From Zygnema cylindricum (lineage: Eukaryota > Streptophyta > Zygnematophyceae > Zygnematales > Zygnemataceae), in assembly GCA_037447655.1 (NCBI GenBank), contig JBBHKE010002092.1:279379-343378 (forward strand): a DNA stretch of 64,000 nt, in the 5' to 3' direction. Positions 1 to 12,039 of this stretch are shown here, piece by piece. Position 1 is the stretch's first letter. Every line of letters starts with the position of its first letter. The notes beneath the pieces were generated by a model. That model was not told the DNA's origin. It worked only from the letters and a program-made list of their open reading frames with translations, and searched no databases. The position numbers were made by a program, and so were the translations under genes.

Positions 1-76
<76 letters not shown>
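1..76. repeat. (AG)n microsatellite
   Basis: About 38 almost perfect AG dinucleotides run from the first base of the window, so the true left end lies outside. The tract passes into G-rich sequence at 77. Confidence 0.97.
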
Positions 77-79
<3 letters not shown>

Positions 80-1489
80 GAGGGAAAGAGTGGAATTTGA
101 CCAACCGAGACTTCGAAACTTATTAATCTGTGCCAAAAAATGTTGGTTTCCTGTCGACCCCTCCTTCTCCCTCTTCCTCGGATGATAAATTTACTACATA
201 CTCTTCCCTTTTCTCCTCCTCTTCCAAATCGCTTTTTCCATCGAACTTGTTGTTTTCAAATTGGATTGTTTTATCTACAAAACATTTTTCTACATTTTTT
301 TACAGAGAGTGGATAGAGATAGAGCAAAGAAAAACAGTAAAATCACAAGGACAACCTATTGAGCGACAAAAATATGAAGAAAGATTGTGAGAAAGAGGGA
401 AAGAGAGGAAGAAGGTGAAGTAACGTAAAACGAGAGGGTAAAGGAAAAGAAGAGAGAACGAAAAAGGTAAGAAGCCCTAAAAACTGGAATGGAAACCCTA
501 AACTATGGAGAAGGACTGCCAGATTGTGAGTGAAGGTAAGAGGGAAAAGAGACAAACCCTAAATTGTGTAGAAGGAGTGCCAAATTGTGAGTGAGGGTTA
601 GAGGGAAAAGAGACAAACCCTAAATTGTGGAGAATAGGTGCCAGATTGTGAGGTAGGGTGAGAGGGAAAAGAGACACAGGCAAATGTTGAGGGAAAACGA
701 TTGAGGGGAAGAGGTATCGGTTGAAAGAGATAGAGACAGATAGAGAAGGGGAGGGAAAAGCTGTAAGGCAGACGGAGAGAGAGGGAGGGAGGGAGAGGCA
801 TACGGAGATTGTGAGAATAATGGTAAAAAAAACAGAAATTTTTCGAAAAAAAAAAAACAAAATAAAATTACCATTGTTGACTATCTTGTCCTGCTTGTGG
901 TGCCCATGGCGCCTTTCTATTGGCAGTGGAGTAACATTGGGCCCAAGACGACAGCCTTTCGATGACGTGTTGTGGATGGCATCCATGGAGGCGAAATAAA
1001 GAGATGAGAGGTGAAGCGACGTAGGTGATAGGCAAAACGAAACTTGGGAAAAGCAGTCGCCTGCTTGTTTGTTGTCGAAAGTAAAAATTTGTGACATTGA
1101 CGGCGCAAGCATCAAATCTCATAGGAACCAAGGAAACGTCTAGTTCCCATTGGTTAAAAAAATATATAATTTATGGGGAGTGTCCGCATTTGGCGTGACT
1201 CCACGCAAATATCAACATTGCGAAACATTGTAACATTATTCTATTTATTGTAATAAAATTACTGTAATTCGTGGTCCTTTTAGCGCACGCACCCAATATT
1301 AATGTATATGTTTATAGTATTTTATAGCCAAATGGCATATTGGCATTGTATTAGGGTGTAAGTTTATACTAATTTAAGCGTAACTCTCAATTAGAATTAG
1401 TTTTAATACCAATTACGTTAGATAATCATAACTGAGGTGGAAACCATAAATGTTAGGCGGACAGTTACATGTTTACGACACAATTCAAT
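77..1489. other. No gene recognised; purine-rich then AT-rich
   Basis: The first part is GA-rich on the plus strand, which opens several short frames of low-complexity protein. From about 1140 the sequence is AT-rich. No domain, splice pattern or codon bias supports a gene. The only ordered structure is the short tandem repeat at 497-680. Confidence 0.6.
497..680. repeat. Short tandem repeat, about 58-bp unit, three copies
   Basis: Three imperfect copies share the phrases AGAGGGAAAAGAGACA, AACCCTAAATTGTG and GTGCCAGATTGTGAG. The unit is GA-rich on the plus strand. The open minus-strand frames across it are repeat artefacts. Confidence 0.7.
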
Positions 1490-2330
1490 CAGTTATATTA
1501 GTTTACAGTTTAAAATAGGAATTTCCACACGTGAACATGTTCGATGTTCACACGGTCGACGGACGAACACATGAGAACCTGTTTTTTTTCGACGGGTTTG
1601 CGTTTCTTTATTCCAGCGCACATCACATGTATGCGCAATAATGTTAAATGTCCTTTTAAAATTTTTTGATTCAAAAAGTACAATTTCGTACGGATATACC
1701 CATTTCATACACCACCCTAAAAACATTGCAGTGTACTTCCATTATTAACGCTAATTGAAAAAAAACCATAATTAAAATAATGGAAAAAATAAAATTATAG
1801 ATTGTATTTGAGGCTTTTTTTTTTTTAAAAGGGCACTGAATTGGCGTTATAGACTCTAATAGCGATTGACGGTGTACTATACACCATGAATCGCTATTAG
1901 CGTTTAGAAATAAATAGCGTTATGAAACAAATAGAGTTATTAACGCTATTTGAAAATTTGGGGGTTTTGAAGGAAATTATCTACTCTAATTTGTTTTTTA
2001 AAGGGTATTTATTTATTCTATTTGAGAATTTGGGTAAAAAAACGGGGTACCGCAATTAGAGTCATTGACACTAATAGAGATTCACGGTGTAGCGCATATA
2101 CACCGTCGATCGTATTTAGCGTGTTGAACAGTAATTCGGCTCCCCTAAATTTTGATGGTTTTACCTAAAATAGGGTAAATGATACTAATTTTTCATGTAC
2201 GCTAATTACGAGAAGAACAATTAGTGTACACCGTTTTAATTTATGTATATTTTATTAGTGTGGAGTATGGAACGTGTCGGTGCGTATAAAAATGTACTTT
2301 TTAATTATACAAGTACAAATATTTCAATAA
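1490..2330. mobile_element. Cluster of TA-flanked MITEs
   Basis: Three related short elements abut. The first ends at about 1874 and is the reverse complement of the type at 58091-58637: both share the stretch with GTTCACACGGTCGACGGACGAAC and a long run around it. The second is about 1882-2089 and the third starts at 2101. Each junction reads GGTG-TA...TA-CACC: ends in GGTG, then TA, then a new CACCG or CACCAT end followed by a subterminal ATCG(C)TATTAGCG. No transposase is encoded. The TA flanks and ends suggest Tc1/mariner mobilisation; this is inference. Confidence 0.6.
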
Positions 2331-2349
2331 AATATCTGCTATCACAAGA

Positions 2350-3180
2350 AAAACTGCCCCCCCTCCCAAAAATCATCCTTTTCTCTCTACTTTCCTTCCC
2401 TCTCTTCCCCAAATCTGCTCTTTCCCTCCCCCTCTCCCAAACCTCCCCCCTCTCCTCCTCCTTTACCTCTCCCTCTTCCCCAAATCTGCCCATTCCCTCC
2501 CCCCTCCTAAAAATCTTACCTTTCCCCCTCCTTTCCCTCTCTCTCTCCCCCGAATCTGCCCTTTTTTTCCCCATTTCCTAAAAATCCTCCCTTTCCCTCT
2601 ACTTTCCCTCTCTCTCTTCCCCAAATCTGCCCATTCCCTCCCCCCTCCCAAAAATCTTACCTTTCCCCCTCCTTTCCCTCTCCCTCTTCCTCGAATCTGC
2701 CTTTTCCTTCCCCCCCTCCCAAAAATCCTCCTTTTCTCTCTTCTTTCCTTCTCTCTCTTCCCTAAATCTGCTCTTTCCCTCCCTCTCTCCCAAAAATCCT
2801 CCCTTTCCCCCTACTTTTCTTCTCCCACTTCCCCAAATCTGCCCTTTCCCTCCCACTCTCCCAAAAATCCTCCCTTTTGCCCTACTTTTCCTCCCTCTCT
2901 TCCCCAAATTTGCCCTCCCCCTCCCCTCTCCCAAAACTCCTCCCTTTCCCCCTCCTTTCTCTCTCCTTCTTCCCCAAATCTGCCCTTTCACTCCCACTCT
3001 CCCAAAAATCCTCACTTTCCTCCTACTTTCTCTCTCCCTCTTCCCCAAATTTGCCCTTCCCCTCCACTCTCCCAAAAATCCTCCCTTTCCCCCTACTTTC
3101 CCTTTCCCTCATCCCCAAATTTTTCCCTTTCCTCTCACTCTCCTAAAACCCTGCTCTTCGCCTTCCCCTCTCCTCTTCTC
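2350..3180. repeat. 72-bp CT-rich minisatellite, about 11 units
   Basis: The unit is about 72 bp and contains the landmarks CCCAAAAATCCTCCCTTT and CTTCCCCAAATCTGCCC in that order. Units vary by substitutions and small indels. As the unit is a multiple of three and pyrimidine-rich, frames stay open for 60-158 codons on both strands; I do not regard these as genes. The same unit occurs on the opposite strand at 5545-5905 and 6415-6680. Confidence 0.9.
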
Positions 3181-3350
3181 TCGCCCTTGTTGTTTTTCTC
3201 ATTTTCCGTCAATATTCCCTCCCCTTTTTCTCATTTTCCGTCAATATTCCCTCCCCTCTGCCTTATTGTCTTTTTTATCTCCAGGGGTGTTTAATTGGCG
3301 ACAGCCATTTTTTGAGGGAGCACCGTACGGCAATGTGAAGACGTCATGGA

Positions 3351-3456
3351 TATGAAAAAAGTCGTTGTAAATTTGCCGAAGCGGATTTGATATTCTTGGT
3401 GTATATGAAAAAAGTCGTCGTAAATTTGCCGAAGCGAATTTGATATTCTTAGTGTC
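3351..3456. repeat. 53-bp direct duplication
   Basis: Two copies of a 53-bp segment beginning TATGAAAAAAGTCGT and containing AATTTGCCGAAGCG lie end to end. They differ at about four positions. Confidence 0.85.
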
Positions 3457-4289
3457 TCTAGTTGGACGTTTAAGGATAGTTCTTTTTAGATAGATGTCCA
3501 TTAGACAATAGATAGGTTGTGTAGCATTGGGACGTTTAGTTTATTTAAATGATACTTTTCTAGCAATAGATCGAAGCCAACAATGCCTACAGTGTTAGTG
3601 TAGGTCAATGGCCTCGAGTACATTTGTGTTTTAATTTTATTTTGTAAAACGTGATCACATGTACATATTGAATTTCATATTTTTTTCTGCTATTGTCGCC
3701 TCCAATCTAATGTGCTTGAAGTTGTTCCCATCCTTCTTATGGTCTATCCTTGTTCAATTATCATTATGTTAATTGAAGACTGTATTCCACATCGTGTGAT
3801 AATACTTGTTTTGGTTTTTTACAATTTTTTTCCAAAAATGTGTGCTTGCCGTAAACATAATCTTGTCCGCCTGTCCGCCTCTTTGAAATACCAAAAGACA
3901 GCGATGCGGGTAGCTTTCGTCACTGAAACATATAATACATATGACAAAGGTCAACCAGCGACGAGGTAAAGTCCTCATTGGATGACCAACCAACGTTGAG
4001 GCAAGGTCGTCGCTACAGTGACCGCGAAAGCGCACATTGTCTTAGTTGAGTGGTGTAGAATAGCGACGAGGGACAATCGCATCTAATTTTCCTTTCGGTG
4101 TTGAGGGAGTTTTGTCGGTGGACTTCCATTGGTATTTGTTTCACTAAAGAAATAAATGCGCGGTATTGGTTTCTTATCCGTACCGGAATCCGTACTTTTA
4201 CATTTACTGGATATATGTCTCCCGTAATCAGTTACAGTTCAATGAACTTTTCTACGTATAAATGTTTAAATAATTATCAATCCCTATAT
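3457..4289. other. No gene recognised
   Basis: The stretch is AT-rich with no long frame, repeat array or recognisable transposon end. Two short frames on opposite strands at about 3712-4035 overlap and show no family features. Confidence 0.55.
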
Positions 4290-4655
4290 TACGTAACACC
4301 ACTTCTAGACTTAACGGCAAAGGTTACCGGCTACAGGCTGTCTGCCGGCCAGCAGGTACCAGGATCAAATCATGCCGCCAACACATATCTTTTAGTAAAA
4401 TAAAACCCCTAACTAAAATATATTTTCCCGTAAACCTCTGGATAGCCTAGGTAGCCATGGCTCTAGCTCCCTCTCCAATTTCTCAATGACTCCGACAAGT
4501 TTGAGAAGTTGGAGAGAGAAGTTAGAGGTAAGACTGCCTCGGCTTCTTTCTTATTTCTATTCAGACCTAGAAAATACTTTAAAAAAGACCATTAATTTCT
4601 ACACTCCCCTTATTTTCTAGTCAATCTTTAATTTCAGACCACACTTTTCCCTGCA
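4290..4655 (-). mobile_element. Copia LTR fragment with end of pol (C-like)
   Basis: Read on the minus strand, 4655-4604 matches the last pol codons and the AAAATAAGGGGAG polypurine tract of element C. From 4603 it continues into the first 310 bases or so of a C-type LTR (TGTAGAAATTAATGG..., then TTTTCTAGGTCTGAATAG). The match fades at about 4290. It is an isolated truncated 3' end, with no partner LTR in the window in that orientation. Confidence 0.85.
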
Positions 4656-5544
4656 GAAAAAAATGCACCCCAAATCATAACAAAAATATCACAAAACAAG
4701 ACAAGCATTGGAAACACTGAACTTACATTATCACAAATGACAGTTACAAATATAAAATCGGGTTTCCCACAGGGGGAAGGGCCACTAAAGTTCACAAACT
4801 CACTACATTTGTGTACCGTAACTAACAACGAAAATATGTGTTTTCCATTACACTATCACACTGAAACTATGTTTCTGAATAAAAAAAAACTACCACCGAT
4901 TAAACTCTTTCTTATGCCTCAAATATTGTTGCCGCCCATCCCTCCTTCGCTCCACATGCCATCTTGTTGACTGTTTGCCTCACCCATATTTTGAGTGAAG
5001 TCTCGAGCTTTAGGGCAAGGAGATTGTACTTCCTCTCCGTCAAAATGATTGCGGTGCTTGTTGATGATAGCTTGTAATTGCCTTGTGATCATGTCTTCCT
5101 CCCACTTCCCGTCGCGTAAAAACAAACTGCATTATATAATCGCCTTCCTCGCGTAAGTCATCCCATTCGCCTCCCTCATGGCGTTCACTTCTCAAATAGA
5201 ATCTCGTGCCAATCTTAAGAATAATGCCTTAAGCGGCAAAACTCCTCTATCAACTCCTCATGGATGACGGTCACCAATGGATATTCATTCCGGCCTTGTC
5301 CTCAAAGCGCCTTCGTCCTTGTCACAGATCTTCTCCAAAAGATAACGACAAAAACGATAATGATGTAGACCAAATCCCTTCCATCATGGTAAGCCTCTCT
5401 CTCCACCATCGTGAAGCTTTCATGTACCCTGTTGAATATGAAACGGAAACGAAACCAAAAATAAAACAACTTGAATAAAAAAGAAACCAAAAATAAAACA
5501 ACTTGAATAAAAAAGTGTAGCAGGGTGGCTACAAGATGCTATGG
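4656..5544. other. No gene recognised
   Basis: Only short frames are present, for example 4919-5125 on the minus strand with a hydrophilic 68-residue product that I cannot place. There is a small direct repeat of AAACCAAAAATAAAACAACTTGAATAAAA at about 5450-5510 (shown here as a description of the pair; two copies, 33 bp apart). Confidence 0.5.
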
Positions 5545-5905
5545 CACCACCGTTTAAAATTTGGGGAAGAGGGAGAGGGGAAGGAGGGACAAAGGGAGGA
5601 TTTTTTGGAGAGGGGGAGGGAAAGGGCAGATTTAGGGAAGACAGAGAGGGAAAGGAGGGGGAAAGGGAGGATTTTTGGGAGAGGGGGAGGGAAGGGATGG
5701 GGTAGCTGGGGTGGATGGGGGAAAGGGGATGGGAGGGGGGATGGGCACGCCAGATTTCCTCCATCCCTCTCCCTCCTAGGGGGAAAAGGATGATTTTTGG
5801 AAAAAAGGGTAGAAAGGGAGATTTGAAGATTAGGGAGAGGGAAAGTTGGGGGAAAGGGAGGATTTTTGGGAAAAAGGGAGGGAAACGGTAGAGGAAGAGG
5901 GCGGA
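5545..5905. repeat. 72-bp minisatellite, inverted copy, about 5 units
   Basis: This is the reverse complement of the 2350-3180 array: GGGAGGATTTTTGGGAGAG and GGGCAGATTT...GGGAAGA recur at about 72-bp steps. A G-rich interruption at 5690-5770 breaks the regular spacing. Confidence 0.85.
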
Positions 5906-6414
5906 CACCATCTTAAATTAAACAATGCAAATGAAGGAACGCAAGGGAAAGCACGAAGAAAGAGGAATTTAAAAAAACAACTTATGGGGATTATATTCTC
6001 TGGTAAAGTGTTCTAGAAACTCCTTCATGGTCCTCGGGATGATCATTTCTTCTCCGTTCTCCTCAAAATCTTCTATCATCCACTAGATGACACACAAGTG
6101 GGTTATTTGGTCACGCTTGGGCTTCGTAGGAACTTTCCCCAATTATTATTATCTCAACAAGAATAATTGGTTATTATCTGAATGTCACCCAATGGGAAAA
6201 AATCCCAAAGCGCCCCTCCACAACCCCCCCAGCCTTCGGCTTTCCTAAGACCTTCTGCATCATTTTGAGACGGAGCGTTTTCGGGCCTATGGCCATTAAC
6301 CAACGATTTTGGCCCAAAAAAAGAATGGATGGTCCACATGTTTCTAAATAAATGACAACAATTTAAAAGAAGAAGTACAGAATACAAAGATCAGTGGAAA
6401 TGGCACCCTAAACA

Positions 6415-6680
6415 ATTTGTTTTTTGGGAGAGGGGGAGAGAAAGGGCAGATTTGGAAAAGAGGGAGAGAGAAAGTAAGCGGGAAGGGAAGATTTTTGGGA
6501 AAGGGGAGGGAAAGGGCATTTTTTGGAAAAGAGGGAGAGGGAAAGTAGAGGGGAAGGGAGGATTTTTGGGAAAAGGGAGGGAAAAGGCAGATTTGGGGAA
6601 GAAGGAGAGGGAAAGTAGGGGGGAATGGAGGATTTTTGGGAAAAAGGAGGGAAAGGGCAGATTTGAGGAAGTAAAAATTA
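6415..6680. repeat. 72-bp minisatellite, inverted copy, about 3.5 units
   Basis: The same unit and orientation as 5545-5905, with GGAGGATTTTTGGGAAA and GGCAGATTTGGGGAAGA at regular steps. The segment on each side (ACAAAGATCA(A/G)TGGAAATG(T/G)CACCCTAA) occurs both at about 6386 and at about 6680, so the array sits between two direct copies of that 25-bp phrase. Confidence 0.85.
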
Positions 6681-8639
6681 CAAAGATCAATGGAAATGTC
6701 ACCCTAAGCAGTTGAAGTGTTTTAGTTGAGAGTGTCATGTTTGTGTTAAAAAATGAATATGTTTAATGAAAACTTTACATTAGTGTTCCACAAAAAGAGA
6801 GGGAATTATTACGCAACGAAATTTCGTTCAAATTTGTAACGTTGATCCTAAATTTCGGTTTTCGAATTCCTTAAAATTTGAAACGTGACAATATAAGCAG
6901 GGAGACCTAAAATTTGGCTGCATTACGATAAAAGAAATTGAAAATTCAGATCTACGCTGAATATGTTGAACGCCATGAAAAAAGATTCAGCTCAATGGTT
7001 GTACAGTATTTTTTTGCGGTGGCGTCGTCAACATAGCAAACAGTCTTTTCAACGTTATCACAACGTTGGAAATTACGTGGATTTTATTAAGCCACGTGTA
7101 CTCCATATCAACCAATCGGATCCTCATTACGGCAGGTTATTAGATATTGTTGGCGTTATGGTCGCAATTAGAGGCAACATTGATTCTAATAAGGGGATCG
7201 TTTTTCATTTACGCCCACCAAACGCAAGAGTATTACAGTTAAGGGTCCATATTAGAGTACCATAAAAAAGCAATTGAAATGCGACATTATTAGAGTTCAT
7301 TTTTCAAATGAGCGGCAACCTTATAAGAGTAAAGCATCCTTTCTAATGTACCTTTTACGAAGAGTAACGGCAAACAACGCCTTTTTGTCGTTAAAATATT
7401 ACAAATCTTAGATAAAACAGAAAACCGAAGTAACATATGACACCTGCAATGTTCTATAGGGTTGACGACTAACTATGTTATGCAACCTGACGCATGGAAT
7501 CAACCTAATAATGTCACAGTGTACGGTTTTAAAGATTTTCAAATTGTACCTCTAGTAGTGTAATAATATTGATAGCAAAAAAAATATACCCAAATGGGAG
7601 TTAATCCTAAATAGGATATAACCATGATTCGGTGTACGATTTAATGGGATTTATACTTGTACCTGTTTTAGTGTAAATTTATTTGTCGCGTATTGCCTAC
7701 AACCTAAAAAACCGAAATTAGAGTTAGGAATTAATAAGAGTGAAAGTATGCGACAGTGTACAATTTGTCAAAATCTGTACTTTTACCTTTATTACAAGAT
7801 AAAATATCCTCGCAACAAATCAATTGTACCCATAGTGGCGTTCGTTGAAAAAATAGTGTATAAATTTTTTTTCGAATTTTTTTTGAGTCAAAATTAGTGT
7901 ACATGACACTACATTATTCTACACAATAATAATTTCGACACGCTAAATAGGATCGACGCTGTAGCGTTTCGTACATTTGAATTTTGAAGAAACCAAATAT
8001 CGCACTTATGGCGTTTCGTACTTTTGATCTACGCACTACATGAGTTTTAGTGCGAATCGAAACTTATTCCATATCGAACATTCTTTTTTCGAAAAGCCAA
8101 ATTGTTAGTAGTATTAGGGTCAAGTTCCATCAATCGAAAAGTGGGGTAGTTTAAAGAAATCCGCGACTATCCGTACCAAACCGTACCGCTTATTTTGTTT
8201 TTATACGCGAAACAACATTACAGAGAATTTTGCCAATACTCTCCGAAGGTCTTAAAGGTAATTTTGACCGTCGGATGTTCATCTGCGAGGCGTTCGCTTC
8301 TTTTTTCTCTGTAGCTGACAACGTACTTGTAGGAGGTGGGTTGGCAGATACAGAAAAAAATTAATCGTGACACGCTGGAGAAATAAGCGACGTGTCACAG
8401 TGGAAACCAACGAGAATTGACAAAATTTGCAAATGGTATGTACTTTTCAAAATGTAACTGAAAATTAAAAAAGTAATCTTGAAACGGTCATTCGACGCGC
8501 AATTTCTTTTGTCACACTATTTTCGGCAAAGGATTTTTGTCATATTCGAAAATAAGAACCCTAAAAAATGAGCAGGCGTAAAAGACTGGCGTTTCCAGAA
8601 AGTACAAAACTTCTGTCGCATTGTGACTTGATACGAAAC
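6681..8639. other. AT-rich, no gene recognised
   Basis: There is no convincing coding frame; the 100-residue frame at 6963-7265 has no recognisable motif and its sequence shares MITE-like words with the 1.5-2.3 kb cluster. Part of 8100-8350 (ACCGTACCG...CGAAACAACATTACAGAGAATTTTG, then GACCGTCGGAT) is a diverged relative of the internal sequence of the two elements at 8640-10371. Confidence 0.5.
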
Positions 8640-9614
8640 TACATTGTACGGAAGTGAAGATTTGTAGTGAAATTTGTCGGTCTGAAGATTTTTCAAAGAT
8701 TTTAATATCGTGTCAAAATCCACGTGGTGGCACTCAATGTATAACACGTGGTTTACAGACTCTTCGTGATGGAACATCGACTCAGGGTAGACTTCCATTA
8801 GCGAAAAAAAAGCGAAAAAATGGGGTTTTTTACTGAAACACGTACCGTTTTGTACAGGTTCGTACAAAAATATTTTTTTTTCAACGAAAACAACATTACA
8901 CAAAATTATCCAAGGTTGTAGGCGTAAATTAGGATCGTCGGATTTTAATTACACTTTTTATCCGTGACGCCACGTCACCAACCTACAGTTTTCTAAGACC
9001 GTGCACATTGAGGACAATTCTCGAATACAGAACGTGTAAAAATAGGCCGTGTGGAAAAGGTTAAAAGAATCTACGATGAGCGCGCGTGTATGTGCGTACA
9101 CGTCGCAAGGGCCATGTGCCTTCCGCTAGGGTGGCTGCGAATCCGCCGAAATTATTCCGTCACGCTCCCACCATCAAAGTTTGCCGCCGCCTATTTGTCG
9201 TTGCGTTTTGAAATTTTGGGTAGTACATTTAATGCCCTCTGTACGAGTCATTAATTACCTCCGGTGGTACAGATATTATCTCCAGTGGTACAGATATTAC
9301 CTCCGCTCGTACAGATATTGCGTTATGACATTGCATTCGAAGATTCTTTCCAGATTTTAAGCATTGAAAATTAACCTACGTGTTACCAACCAGAATGAGC
9401 CACGCAGGTTTACAAACGCGACCTAATGGAAGGCACGCCCTTTAGTAAAATTTTCCGTACAATTACTGGGACGCCAAATGGAAGTCCACCCTGAGTCGAT
9501 GTTCCATCACGTAGAGTCTGTAAACCACGTGTTGTAAATTGACTGGCGCCAACAAACTTTCAGATTTTTAGCACCGACAAACATAGATTAAAATCTTCAC
9601 TTGCGTACCATGTA
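8640..9614. mobile_element. Foldback-like element with about 165-bp terminal inverted repeats
   Basis: The left arm (8640-8808) and right arm (about 9475-9614) are reverse complements over most of their length, sharing for example CACGTGGTTTACAGACTCT and TGATGGAACATCGACTCAGG. The arms turn inward through GGGT(A/G)GACTTCCATT. The core, about 8788-9492, is shared with the element at 9652-10371. No transposase is encoded, so it would need a helper. A clear target-site duplication was not found. Confidence 0.65.
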
Positions 9615-9651
9615 CCTCCGTACGAAGTAATCATACGCAATCATACTTAAG

Positions 9652-10371
9652 GTGGACTTCCAATAGCGAAAAAGTGGTGTTTTTTACTGACGGCTGTACC
9701 GTTTTGTACTGGTTCGTACAATTTTTTTATTTTTCAACGAAAACAACATTACAGAAAATTGTCCAAGGTTGTAGGCGTAAATTAGGATCGTCGGATTCAA
9801 TTATAATTTTATCCGTGACGCCACGTCACCAACCCTACAGTTTGTTAAGACCGTGCACAGGGAGGACAGTTCTCGAATACAGAACGTGTAAAATTAGGCC
9901 GCGTGGAAAAGGTCAAAAAAATCCACGATGAGCGCGCGCGTATGTGCGTACACGTCGAAAGGGCCCATGTGCCTTCCGCCAGGGTGGCTGCGAATCTGCT
10001 GAAATTATCCCGTCACGCTCCTAACATTTCCTCGCAATCGACCAGCGTGCGACTCGAACAAATGAATACCGGTTCGCGCTCGCACCAAACCGAACCGACA
10101 CAAAAGTACAGTACCGAACGAAACAAAACATAACTGACGCGAACCGAACAAAAATTTGACTGCACGATTTCGGCCGACGCCGATTCGCCCAATATCCTAA
10201 CATTGCATTCGAAGATTCTTTCCAGATTTTAAGCATGAATATTAACCTACGTGTTGACAACCAGAATGAGCCACGCAAGTTTACAAAGGCGACCTAATGG
10301 AAGCCACGCCCTTCAATAAAATTTTCCGTACAATTACTGGGACGCCAAATGGAAGTGAAGTCCACCCAATA
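9652..10371. mobile_element. MITE, 720 bp, sister of the 8640-9614 core
   Basis: It begins GGTGGACTTCCAATAG and ends TGGAAGTGAAGTCCACCC, forming an inverted repeat. About 370 bp after the left end and 170 bp before the right end are near-identical to 8788-9492. Shared blocks include GGTTGTAGGCGTAAATTAGGA and CGTCACCAACC. Between them lies a unique GAACCGAAC-rich stretch (about 10030-10170). It abuts the copia fragment that starts at 10372. Confidence 0.7.
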
Positions 10372-10516
10372 AAATTGTGAATCTTGTGTACAGGGGTGAT
10401 GGGGAAATGGTGGCTGATATGATGACTAAACCTGTGCCCTCACCCAAGAAAAAATATTGTAAAGTAAATGGTGGATTGAAAGAGAAGTTAAAATTAGACT
10501 AGAAAATAAGGGGAAA
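10372..10516 (+). pseudogene. Copia pol fragment, RNase H C-terminus (element A)
   Basis: The translation contains MVADMMTKPVPSPK, the conserved end of the copia RNase H domain. A short basic tail, a stop and the purine tract AAAATAAGGGGAAAG follow. Everything upstream is missing; the MITE at 9652-10371 lies directly against the break. It cannot be functional. Confidence 0.9.
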
Positions 10517-11462
10517 GTTAAAATAGATAGATTTAGAGTGTATTTTCTAGGTCTGGAAAAGGCAATAGAAAAAGCAAAGGCAACCAGCCTCCACCCTCTC
10601 TCTCTTGCCCCCATAGTTATTTTAGTCACTAAAGGTGAGAGAGGATGATCGAGCCATGGCTGCCTCAACTCTTTAGGCTGGGCCAAAGAGTGACACAAGT
10701 CACTCTTTAACAAAAAGTGAGTCTAGTAGGACTCGAACCTCCGACCGACAGAGCGAGGCGTAGCGGTCAACCTCTAACCGGTCTGTCGTAGAAGATCGTT
10801 AGAGTATATAGGGTTTGAATAATATTTAAACAGTACAAAGCCCACTAATCCGAAAAACATAATTACTAATAGAGTCACATGGAAGTTAGTTAGAATATAG
10901 TGTGAATAACAAACCGCACTAAACAAATGTATTGGACATTTGTTTTAAACGGCTAGAGTTAAAAGCTGGTTTGGATCCGAGTGCACACAGCATCGCCGAG
11001 ATCCCAGAATAGCCCCTTTGGCGGTTTTGGGCGTGACATGACTAGGCGCCACGCGGCAAGATAACATTGGGAAGCGGGGATCCCGAAGAATATGAGGACA
11101 AATCTAAAGGAGACAGATGTCCACTACATGGCCGCGTCCTACACAGGACGTACAAAAGGTACATCAGGCATAATGCCTTTCTGTACTGAACAATCTTTTG
11201 ATTAGTCAGTACGTCAGTAGATAGGGGTTGTGAGACGGGTTTAGGACTTAGAGGAATGGGGAGGTAGACGCCTCTCTCCCAACAAGCTTGTATATAATTT
11301 GGCATGTTTGCTAGTTGATAATTAATCGACCGGTTGGCCGTTCTCTGTGAATCTTTTTGCTTTGGACTCAGGGGAGTCCAAACTACACAAGGGTGCAGTC
11401 TGATTGAGTATTTGTGTGCTAGGGTAGCAATGGTTAAAGTTGAAAGTAGGATAGTTAGAAAC
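10517..11462 (+). mobile_element. Copia LTR, element A, 3'-truncated
   Basis: The start follows the polypurine tract and the body matches the LTR of elements D/G block by block: TTTCTAGGTCTGG, GAGCCATGGCTGCCTCAACT, GGACTCGAACC, TACAAAAGGTACATC, ACGTCAGTAGATAGG, GACTCAGGGGAGTCCA and ACAAGGGTGCAGTCTGATTG. It stops at about 11462, before the gag start that ends the complete LTRs. B-type RNase H sequence follows at once, so the end was lost at this junction. Confidence 0.85.
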
Positions 11463-11968
11463 CTTGGAGGAGGAGAGGTGAAAATACAAACATAGAGCGA
11501 TGCTAGCTATGGGGACATGCCAAGCGAGAAATCTACAACCGGTTTTGTGTTTAAGATTGGAGATGGAACTTGCTGTTGGAGTAGCAAATTACAAAAGGTT
11601 ACAGCTCAATCCACAATGGAGTCTGAATACATGGCATCAGCTTCAGCCCTTAAGGAGCTCCTATGGGTCTAGTCTATTCTACAAGAACTTGGGTACATGC
11701 AAACAAGTCCTCATTCTATCTGGTGTGACAACCAGGCAGCCATTGCCATTGCCTCTAACCCCAGCCATCATTTTAAAAGCAAACACATGGATTTTAGACT
11801 TCACTTTGTAAGGGAAAAAGTACTTGCAAAAGTCATTAAGTTGTGTTATTTACCGGATGAGAAGATGGTGGCTGACATGTTAACAAAAGCCCTTCCTGCT
11901 CCTAAGTTGCGGTTTTGCAGAGAGGTTGTTTGACTAAGTGAGTAACTGAGTCTAAATATTTAGGGGGG
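11463..11968 (+). pseudogene. Copia RNase H fragment of a B-type element
   Basis: The sequence is close to 17880-18400 of element B and encodes the RNase H block (SDASYG, STTGFV, QSTMESEYMA, WCDNQAAIAIASNP, KHMDFRLHFVREK, MVADMLTKALPAPK). It has frameshifts relative to that reading. It ends in the purine tract TTTAGGGGGG immediately before a B LTR, so this is the 3' end of a second B element that shares its LTR with the complete one to the right. Confidence 0.9.
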
Positions 11969-12039
11969 TGTTAAGATTTGAAATCTTTAGTTCAATAAAT
12001 AGAGGAGAACAAAAAGACTTAGAATATTTTATAAGTAGT

